Positions 40,020 through 45,547 of a stretch of DNA of 45,547 nucleotides are shown here, in pieces. The DNA comes from an uncultured Muribaculum sp. GTDB taxonomy: Bacteria > Bacteroidota > Bacteroidia > Bacteroidales > Muribaculaceae. Below the pieces are notes generated by a model, which worked only from the letters and a program-made list of their open reading frames with translations, was not told where the DNA came from and searched no databases. The stretch's first letter is position 1, and the number at the start of each line of letters is the position of its first letter. Location of the stretch: positions 1 through 45,547 of the forward strand of contig NZ_CAJTYX010000024.1 of the NCBI RefSeq assembly GCF_910583865.1, in the 5' to 3' direction. Both the position numbers and the translations under genes were made by a program.

Positions 40020-42131
40020 ATGAAAAAACATTGTTGTGCTTCCCTTGTAGTGGCGGGCATAATGGCTTCATGTTCGTCGGGTGGTCCGTTGCAGGTGGCT
40101 TCGCCCGACGGCAGGCTCGTCGTGGATTTTAACCTTGAGAAGGATGGTGCTCCGGCCTATAGCGCCGTGTTCGCCGGCGACACGATCGTTCGTACCTCCT
40201 ACATGGGATTCCAGATGGAGCGCTTCGGAGCGCTTACCACCGGCTTTAAGATGACCGCGCACCATGAGTCGGAACACAACGAGACATGGGCGCCCGTATG
40301 GGGTGAGGAGGACTCCGTAGTCAACCACTATCGTCAGCTCGTTGTGGAGATGAAGAAAAAGACCGACAGCGTCGATGTGCTCCTCAACGTGGAGTTCCGT
40401 GTGTTCGACGACGGTTTCGCATTCCGCTACGTTTTCCCCGAGCAGGCCACGAAGCAGTTTGTCATCGATCAGGAACTGAGCACATTCGCCATGACCGGCG
40501 ACCACACCGCATGGTGGATTCCGGGCGACTACGACACGCAGGAATATGAATATACCAAATCGCCGTTGAGCGAGATTGCCGCTCGCCATGCCGCATCTCT
40601 GGTCGGCAACGTGTCGGCATCGCTTTTCGACCAGTGGGCCGTGCAGACTTCCCTCATGATGAAAACGCAGGGTGAGAAGCCGCTCTACCTCAATATCCAC
40701 GAGGCCGCCCTCGTCGACTACCCCGCGATGCACCTGCTCTACAACGACTCTACGCGTACGTTCACATCGGCTCTCACTCCCGATGTCAACGGGCATATGG
40801 CGGTGATCGACACTCCGTTTTCCACGCCGTGGCGTGTGGTGATGGTCAGCGACAAGGCCACCGACATTCTTTCGTCGCAGATTATCTATAACCTCAACGA
40901 CTCGTGCGTGCTCGATGACACGTCGTGGATTCATCCCACGAAGTACATGGGCGTGTGGTGGGAGATGATCACCGGCAAGAGCCAGTGGAGCTATACCGAC
41001 GCCCACGATTTCGACCTCGCCACGTTTGACTACTCCAAGGCCCGTCCCCACGGCAAGCACGGGGCAACCACCGAGAACGTGAAGCGTTACATCGATTTCG
41101 CTGCCGCCAACGGCTTCGACCAGCTTCTCATAGAGGGTTGGAACGTAGGTTGGGAGGACTGGTTCGGGCTCGAGAAGGACTATGTGTTCGACTTCGTTAC
41201 CCCTTATCCCGACTTCGACATCAAGGCGCTCAACGACTATGCCCATTCCAAGGGTATAAAGCTGATGATGCACCACGAGACTTCCGGCTCGATTCCCAAC
41301 TATGAGCGCCACATGGAGGCTGCCTATGATCTTATGAACAAGTATGGCTACGATGCCGTCAAGAGCGGTTACGTAGGCAACATTCTCCCCAAAGGCTCGC
41401 ACCACTACGGCCAGACCCAGGTGCGCCATTATCTTGACGCCGTGCGTCGCGCCGCCGACCATAAGATCATGGTAAACGCCCACGAGGCCGTGCGCCCCAC
41501 CGGGCTCGCGCGCACCTATCCCAACCTCGTTGGAAACGAGAGTGCCATGGGCACCGAGTACCGCAACATGACCCCCGGACATGTCACCATACTTCCGTTC
41601 ACGCGCCTGAAGGGTGGTCCGATGGACTTTACACCCGGCATCTTCGAGATGGATCTCGGCAAGTTCTCTCCCGACAAGACCCACAAGCGCGCCACCGTGG
41701 CCGGGCAGCTTGCCCTCTACGTTACGATGTATTCGCCGCTACAGATGGCCGCCGACCTGCCTGAGAACTATGCTCCAAGGATGGATGCATTCCAGTTCAT
41801 AAAGGATGTACCTGTCGACTGGAGCGAGAGCCGCTATCTCGATGCCGAACCGGGTGAATTCATCGTGGTCGCGCGCCGTGCCAAGGGTGGCGACGACTGG
41901 TATGTGGGCGGTGTCACCAATGAGGATGCCCGTGACGTGACTGTCCCGATGGATTTCCTAAAGCCAGGCGTGACATATCAGGCGACATTCTATACCGATG
42001 CGGCTGATGCGCATTGCGACACCAATCCCGCCTACGAGATCCGTCGTGAGACTGTCACCTCACATTCCACTCCCACTATCCACATGGCTCCCGGCGGAGG
42101 TTTCGCCATCTCGATCGTTCCTGTAAAATAA
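40020..42131 (+). CDS. GH97 alpha-glucosidase, SusB-like, lipoprotein
   Basis: 703 residues with a lipobox (MASC, Cys18). ATG 40020 gives the cleanest signal peptide; ATG 40008 is possible. The N-terminal beta-sandwich (about 25-290), central (beta/alpha)8 barrel (about 300-600) and C-terminal sheet fit GH97. Active-site Glu residues match inverting SusB: Glu420 (HHETS) and Glu489 (NAHEAVRPTG) as bases and Glu513 (NESAMGTEY) as acid, with the same spacing as in SusB (69 and 24 residues). It releases glucose from alpha-glucosides, probably in the periplasm or at the membrane. It is 12 kb from the pullulanase and MFS genes, and no SusC/D pair for starch is close. Confidence 0.93.
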   Translation: MKKHCCASLVVAGIMASCSSGGPLQVASPDGRLVVDFNLEKDGAPAYSAVFAGDTIVRTSYMGFQMERFGALTTGFKMTAHHESEHNETWAPVWGEEDSVVNHYRQLVVEMKKKTDSVDVLLNVEFRVFDDGFAFRYVFPEQATKQFVIDQELSTFAMTGDHTAWWIPGDYDTQEYEYTKSPLSEIAARHAASLVGNVSASLFDQWAVQTSLMMKTQGEKPLYLNIHEAALVDYPAMHLLYNDSTRTFTSALTPDVNGHMAVIDTPFSTPWRVVMVSDKATDILSSQIIYNLNDSCVLDDTSWIHPTKYMGVWWEMITGKSQWSYTDAHDFDLATFDYSKARPHGKHGATTENVKRYIDFAAANGFDQLLIEGWNVGWEDWFGLEKDYVFDFVTPYPDFDIKALNDYAHSKGIKLMMHHETSGSIPNYERHMEAAYDLMNKYGYDAVKSGYVGNILPKGSHHYGQTQVRHYLDAVRRAADHKIMVNAHEAVRPTGLARTYPNLVGNESAMGTEYRNMTPGHVTILPFTRLKGGPMDFTPGIFEMDLGKFSPDKTHKRATVAGQLALYVTMYSPLQMAADLPENYAPRMDAFQFIKDVPVDWSESRYLDAEPGEFIVVARRAKGGDDWYVGGVTNEDARDVTVPMDFLKPGVTYQATFYTDAADAHCDTNPAYEIRRETVTSHSTPTIHMAPGGGFAISIVPVK

Positions 42132-42138
42132 GAACTTG

Positions 42139-42172
42139 TTTTAAGAGGTCGTTCAAAAACGACCTCTTAAAA
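42139..42172. terminator. Bidirectional terminator between GH97 and dinB
   Basis: TTTTAAGAGGTCGTT (42139-42153) and its exact reverse complement (42158-42172) around CAAA form a 15-bp stem with A/T runs on both sides, so it can stop transcription in both directions. It overlaps the last six bases of dinB and contains the full form of the AAGAGGTCGTT motif. Confidence 0.85.
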
Positions 42173-43249
42173 TTCTCCGAAATCCAGCTCCAGTTGCACC
42201 GGGCCGTCGTACGTGTCTGTGCTCCGTTCGATAGGGTTGGCTACCGTGAGTCCGATAAGCCTCACCTTATGGCCCTCGAAATCGGTTTCGGCAAGGAGTG
42301 ATTCTCCGATCTCGCGCAGTCTGTCGCCATCCCCGCTTTCTATGGGATGGGGCAGGGTGCGCGAGCGTGTTATCTGGCGGAAGTCGTCAAACTTCAGCTT
42401 CAGCACCACCGTGCGTCCGCGAAACCGGGCTCTTTCCATTCGCCGCTGCACGTCGCGTCGCACACCTTCAAGCTCCACGGCAAGGATGCGGCGGTTGTCG
42501 GTATCCTCCGGGAACGTCGTCTCGGCTCCTACGGATTTGCGTGTGCGTTCCGTCACTACGGGACGGTTGTCGATACCACGGGCGTAGAGGTAGTAGTCAT
42601 GTCCGGCCTTTCCGAAACGGGCCACCAGTTCCGCCTCGGTGCGCATCCTCAGGTCGGCTCCAGTAAAGATACCCAATTTGTGCATCCTCTCGGCGGTGAC
42701 GGCGCCGATTCCGAAAAATTTCTCTACGGGGAGGGCGGCTACGAATGTGTCAATCCTGCCGGGGGTGATTACAGTCAGTCCGTCAGGCTTGCGGTAGTCG
42801 GAAGCTATCTTGGCGAGCATCTTGTTGACCGACACGCCGGCTGATCCCGTGAGGCCGGTGGCCTGTAGGATGCGGCTCTTTATCTCGCGGGCCACTATGG
42901 TGGCCGAGGGGTGGTGGGTCACGTCGAGAAACGCCTCGTCGAGCGAAAGAGGCTCGACCAGCGGGGTATATTCATGGAAAATCGCGCGTATCGTCTCCGA
43001 TACCTGTTTATAGACCTCGAATCGCGGTTCTACTACGATTAGCGCTCCGCATCGGCGCTTGGCTGTGCTTACGGCCATTGCCGAATGTACACCATAGGGG
43101 CGCGCCTCATAGCTTGCCGTGGCTACCACGCCGCGCGGCCCGTCGTGTCCCACCACTATCGGACGTCCGCGCAGCGCAGGATTGTCGCGTTGTTCCACCG
43201 ATGCGAAAAACGCGTCCATATCCACGTGTATGATTTTCCTGCATTCCAT
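42167..43249 (-). CDS. dinB: DNA polymerase IV (Y-family)
   Basis: Translesion polymerase, error-prone, cytoplasmic. 360 residues from the start at 43249 (MECRKIIHVDMDAFFASVEQ); an in-frame ATG at 43270 adds seven residues. Metal-binding motifs HVDMDAFFASVEQ and PLSLDEAFLDVTH are intact. The helix-hairpin-helix (FFGIGAVTAERMHKLGI) and little-finger domain (ARFRGRTVVLKLKFDDFRQITRSRTL) follow. The last residues (PVQLELDFGEF) carry a QLELDF clamp-binding motif, the usual contact to the beta sliding clamp. No LexA-like box was recognised upstream. Confidence 0.95.
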   Translation of the reverse strand: MECRKIIHVDMDAFFASVEQRDNPALRGRPIVVGHDGPRGVVATASYEARPYGVHSAMAVSTAKRRCGALIVVEPRFEVYKQVSETIRAIFHEYTPLVEPLSLDEAFLDVTHHPSATIVAREIKSRILQATGLTGSAGVSVNKMLAKIASDYRKPDGLTVITPGRIDTFVAALPVEKFFGIGAVTAERMHKLGIFTGADLRMRTEAELVARFGKAGHDYYLYARGIDNRPVVTERTRKSVGAETTFPEDTDNRRILAVELEGVRRDVQRRMERARFRGRTVVLKLKFDDFRQITRSRTLPHPIESGDGDRLREIGESLLAETDFEGHKVRLIGLTVANPIERSTDTYDGPVQLELDFGEF

Positions 43250-43419
43250 CTTGACTACAAATTTATGCATTGCGCCACATAAAAAGCTCTGCCGGGATTT
43301 AAAAATTCCGCTCCGGTACGATGTCTGTGCTACAATGACCGTTGGTATGTGGGTGTGCTGAAATCAAAAATGGTAGTTTTATCCGTAATTCTGGTACTGT
43401 CGGTTCGGATTCGATTATC

Positions 43420-43427
43420 TACTTTTG
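43420..43427 (+). promoter_or_regulatory. -7 element upstream of element A (TACTTTTG)
   Basis: Fits TAnnTTTG. It would start transcription near 43434, so element A would lie in a 250-base leader of the CMD/cupin mRNA. Confidence 0.4.
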
Positions 43428-43444
43428 TATCACGCAAATCAATG

Positions 43445-43663
43445 TAAGTAACTCGCAAAAATTATTTTATATTTCCGATGAGAGAATTTTCGAGCGATTT
43501 TTGCTCGATGAAGAAGGAGTGTAGCGAGCTACACGTTATCGCGAAGCGCTTTTGAGCCGGCGAAAAAGACTGATGAAGAGGGCGAAAAGCGCCGAAAATT
43601 CTCCGGCGGGAATATAAAGCTTTAGAAATTATCATATGCGCAATAATTTTTGTGAGTTACTTA
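43445..43663. mobile_element. Element A: 219-bp unit with 22-bp terminal inverted repeats (MITE-like)
   Basis: Ends 43445-43466 and 43642-43663 are inverted copies with 21 of 22 matches (TAAGTAACTC[G/A]CAAAAA...). The inside has the hairpin TGTAGC-GA-GCTACA preceded by GAAGGAG, enclosed by the exact dyad GAGAATTTTCG / CGAAAATTCTC (43489-43499 and 43594-43604 region). No ORF of note. The order of parts equals that of element B, with different stem bases. It sits between a promoter-like site and the CMD/cupin gene. Confidence 0.6.
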
Positions 43664-43682
43664 ACCACACAAAAGTAAAATT

Positions 43683-44507
43683 ATGAAAAAACGGGCAATA
43701 ATTCTGATTTCAATAATTTCATTGATAATAAATACGAATGTCATGGCACAGCAACAGAAAATAACCCAGACGGCAGGGCGCACGATTCTTGGAGAATTCG
43801 CGCCGAAATTCGCGGAACTTAACGATAATGTCCTATTTGGCGAGGCTGTATGGAACGATTCTACACTTTCGCTTCATGACCATAGCATGGTCACCATCTC
43901 GATCCTTCTGGGCAAAGGCTTGATTGATTCCTCGTTTCGTTCACATCTTGAAATGGGCAAGAAGCATGGCATCACCCGCAAGGAAATCGCGGCGCTGCTT
44001 ACCCAGGCGGCTTTTTATGCCGGATGGCCCAACGCCTGGGCCGGATTCCGTGTAGCGAAAGAGGTATGGGCCGACCCTGCCGACACGCTCACCGAGAAGG
44101 AGCGTTTCCAACAGGAGATGATATTTCCCGTTGGAGAACCTAACACGGCATATGCCGCATATTTTCAAGGCAACAGTTATCTGGCGCGCATCTCCGATTC
44201 GCAGATACCGTTCTCGAATGTCACTTTCGAGCCTCGTTGCCGCAACAACTGGCATATACATCATGCCACTAAGGGTGGCGGACAGATGCTTGTAGGTGTA
44301 GCCGGACGCGGCTGGTACCAGGAGGAGGGGAAGCCTGCACAGGAGATATTGCCCGGGACTGTCATCCATATCCCTGCGAACGTGAAGCATTGGCACGGCG
44401 CTGCCGCAGATAGCTGGTTTGCCCACCTGGCTTTCGAAATACCTGGTGAGAATGCCTCCAACGAATGGCTGGAGCCTGTCTCGGATGCTGACTACGACGC
44501 ATTATGA
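43683..44507 (+). CDS. Secreted carboxymuconolactone-decarboxylase-like protein fused to a cupin
   Basis: 274 residues with a signal peptide (cleavage near Ala22-Gln23). The first domain (about 40-130; HSMVTISILLGKG, RSHLEMGKKHGITRKEIAALLTQAAFYAGWPNAWAGFRVAKEVW) is an AhpD/CMD-like helical fold but has no CxxC, so it is not an AhpD-type peroxidase. The second (about 165-255) is a cupin with putative metal ligands His191, His193, and His236 (NNWHIHHA, NVKHWHGA). The pair is known in Bacteroidetes as a cupin/carboxymuconolactone decarboxylase fusion; the substrate is unknown. Exported, so probably periplasmic. Its leader holds element A. Confidence 0.88.
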   Translation: MKKRAIILISIISLIINTNVMAQQQKITQTAGRTILGEFAPKFAELNDNVLFGEAVWNDSTLSLHDHSMVTISILLGKGLIDSSFRSHLEMGKKHGITRKEIAALLTQAAFYAGWPNAWAGFRVAKEVWADPADTLTEKERFQQEMIFPVGEPNTAYAAYFQGNSYLARISDSQIPFSNVTFEPRCRNNWHIHHATKGGGQMLVGVAGRGWYQEEGKPAQEILPGTVIHIPANVKHWHGAAADSWFAHLAFEIPGENASNEWLEPVSDADYDAL

Positions 44508-44558
44508 CCGTTATCGCAGTTTTTATTTGATATCCTCGATAAAGTATTGGTTATCAAC

Positions 44559-44583
44559 GTAGGGACGCATTTCCGGTGCGTCC
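44559..44583 (+). repeat. REP-like hairpin, single unit
   Basis: GTAGGGA head followed by the hairpin GACGCA (44564-44569) / TGCGTC (44577-44582). Same head and same kind of stem as the pair at 28492-28577. Confidence 0.6.
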
Positions 44584-44603
44584 GGGGTTAAGTCGGGGAA
44601 TGA

Positions 44604-44680
44604 CGCACGGAGCACACAGAGCGCACAGAGATTAAAAATTGGGTATGATTTTTCTCTGTGTGCTCTGTGTGCCCCGTGCG
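44604..44680. repeat. Inverted repeat with 27-bp arms
   Basis: Arms 44604-44630 and 44654-44680 match at 25 of 27 positions around a 23-base loop. Arms are built from repeats of CACACAGAG. Can be a terminator for the CMD/cupin gene, although no T run follows directly, or a dispersed repeat. Confidence 0.65.
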
Positions 44681-44738
44681 GAATATACGTTTTTACGGAT
44701 AAAATTGTTAATTAATAATAAATAGTGTGAGTGACTAT

Positions 44739-44770
44739 TGTGCGTAGCTATGTTTTGGTTGTATATTTGC
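44739..44770 (+). promoter_or_regulatory. Promoter of the last gene (TTG - 21 nt - TATATTTG)
   Basis: TTG 44739-44741 and TATATTTG 44763-44770; predicted start near 44777, 35 bases before ATG 44812. Confidence 0.6.
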
Positions 44771-44811
44771 GGTGTAAAAACAGAAAAAATATTTTATAAA
44801 AACACACAATT

Positions 44812-45348
44812 ATGACAAACACACGTTATAAATTCGACGAAGTGTGGCGTGATGCCATTTCGTTTCTCCCTACAGAGTCGGCAACAGCCCTTGAATGTGC
44901 TATTCGCGCATATCAGTCAGCGGATATCATACCCGGCACGAGCGATCTCGATGCCGCTGCATACGGAATGTTCCTACTGATAAAAAGCCGCATAGACGAG
45001 CGCAAGAAGCGCAATGCACGTGCTCGCGACAGGCGTCGTAGCGGTTGCTTGTCATCCTCCGCGGCAAGAAGAGCGTCTGCACGTGTAAAGACGTCCGGCG
45101 CGGTAGATGCATCCCGCCGCTCTGTGGCTTCGCGCACTCGAAAGTCGTCCTCCCGACAGGACGCCGCAATTGCTACGCCGGTCACTGAGGCCACTGCTCT
45201 GCAGGTTGATAGCCGTACCGAATCTGATGTGCAGGCCGCCCCCGCATGGGAAAGGCCGCTTAGCCGTGCCGAGCGGCGCGCCATGGACCGCGATAAAAGG
45301 AAGGCCGGGGCAAGCTTGCGCTGGCGTCCCGGCCTTCCGGTGTCATAA
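44812..45348 (+). CDS. Hypothetical protein, DUF6291-like N-terminus and Ser/Arg/Ala-rich tail
   Basis: 178 residues. The first 75 (RYKFDEVWRDAISFLPTES, AIRAYQSADIIPGTSDLDAAAYGMFLLIKSRIDERKKR) look like the small DUF6291-type domain seen in phage and chromosomal proteins of Bacteroidetes, where it often precedes a replication or DNA-binding part; I am not certain of this match. The rest is low complexity (Ser, Arg, Ala) with high positive charge and no predicted fold. A dyad (GGAAGGCCGGGG 45299-45310 with TCCCGGCCTTCC 45328-45339) overlaps the last codons, and may act as terminator. Own promoter. Role unknown. Confidence 0.6.
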   Translation: MTNTRYKFDEVWRDAISFLPTESATALECAIRAYQSADIIPGTSDLDAAAYGMFLLIKSRIDERKKRNARARDRRRSGCLSSSAARRASARVKTSGAVDASRRSVASRTRKSSSRQDAAIATPVTEATALQVDSRTESDVQAAPAWERPLSRAERRAMDRDKRKAGASLRWRPGLPVS

Positions 45349-45495
45349 ATCCCGTTACTACGAGATGATTTGCTGTGATGCGCTATGGAGTGGTTGCTTC
45401 GCCTAATCGGCGAGGCGCGCTGTGCGGCGTTCGGTGACTTGGCGGCTCGATGAGTCCTCCCAGGTGCTGGTGAGCCTTTGAGGGCCGAAAGAGTA

Positions 45496-45547
45496 TTATT
45501 ACTGTCCGCTAAACCATAAATCAGAGAGTCCAACATCTTGAAAGGCA
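45496..45547 (-). repeat. 52-bp terminal repeat, right copy
   Basis: Exact reverse complement of bases 3-54. On the minus strand it encodes the same gene end (VGLSDLWFSGQ, TAA TAA), entering from the right. The sequence inside the window next to it (45349-45495) shows no gene. Confidence 0.7.

Larger units (their letters stand above)
43250..43682. other. 433-bp intergenic region with a promoter and element A
   Basis: Divergent start region of dinB (minus) and the CMD/cupin gene (plus). It holds TACTTTTG (43420-43427), a -7-like element for the plus gene, and element A (43445-43663). Short ORFs here (for example 43342-43524) run into element A and are not taken as genes. Confidence 0.6.
44508..44811. 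other. 304-bp intergenic region with two hairpin repeats and a promoter
   Basis: Holds the REP-like unit 44559-44583, the long inverted repeat 44604-44680 and the promoter 44739-44770 of the last gene. Confidence 0.6.

Noticed and set aside
40068..41684. 538-codon open frame on the minus strand opposite the GH97 gene
   Set aside because: The plus strand holds a complete GH97 with all catalytic residues; the antisense frame is a by-product of GC-rich third positions and has no recognisable domain.
43342..43524. 60-codon ORF before the CMD/cupin gene
   Set aside because: It runs into element A and lacks coding character.
44913..45536. 207-codon minus-strand frame ending the window
   Set aside because: Its beginning is the repeat read in a wrong frame and the rest is antisense to the Ser/Arg-rich protein gene.
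1..45547. CRISPR arrays, tRNA, rRNA, prophage, restriction or toxin-antitoxin genes
   Set aside because: I looked for regularly spaced repeats, tRNA T-loop signatures and the respective protein motifs on both strands and saw none.

Overview
The window is a piece of a Bacteroidales chromosome, most likely from the Muribaculaceae or a close relative. The evidence is a SusC/SusD pair with an alginate-lyase-like enzyme, a SusB-type GH97 enzyme, a TamL lipoprotein, a class III fructose-1,6-bisphosphatase, many lipoproteins with a Cys at the signal-peptide end, absence of Shine-Dalgarno sites, and repeated promoters of the Bacteroidetes type (TTTG, about 20 bases, TAnnTTTG). The taxon is an inference from gene content and a GC-rich coding style; no rRNA or tRNA gene is present.

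Layout. 1-2308: a 52-bp repeat end, then a two-gene operon of an unknown lipoprotein and a PagL-like lipid A deacylase barrel. 2373-8618: a DUF4838 secreted protein, glutamate dehydrogenase and a PiT phosphate permease with a PhoU-like tail. 8629-12858 (minus): two-component pair, pncB and a YdeI-like protein. 13299-21839: a compact polysaccharide utilisation locus: ECF sigma factor, SusC, SusD, a Big_2/DUF4979 surface lipoprotein and an alginate-lyase-family enzyme. 21942-28278 (minus): fbp, an MFS sugar transporter, type I pullulanase and a mini secreted protein. 28611-30343: an FecCD-type permease and its ATPase. 30375-33068 (minus): TrkH-like potassium transporter and a K-channel-like protein. 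33230-39849: TamL, HAD phosphatase, AspT/YidE-type transporter, a probable small RNA, second HAD phosphatase and thioredoxin. 40020-45348: SusB-like GH97, DNA polymerase IV (minus), a carboxymuconolactone-decarboxylase/cupin fusion and a small Ser/Arg-rich protein.

Metabolic links: pullulanase, the SLC45-like MFS carrier and GH97 form a plausible alpha-glucan route (debranch, import, cleave), while the locus at 13-22 kb probably handles a uronate-rich polysaccharide. The genes are mostly conserved housekeeping or nutrient functions. The least explained content is between genes: two terminal-inverted-repeat elements (38554-38749 and 43445-43663) that appear to share one folded architecture but differ in stem sequence, a promoter-plus-terminator unit that looks like a small RNA (about 38418-38548), REP-like hairpins with a common GTAGGGA head, a 65-bp near-perfect palindrome (21863-21927), a recurring AAGAGGTCGTT motif, and identical 52-bp sequences in inverted orientation at both ends of the window.

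All family names are from reading motifs and overall sequence character by eye; no database search was run.
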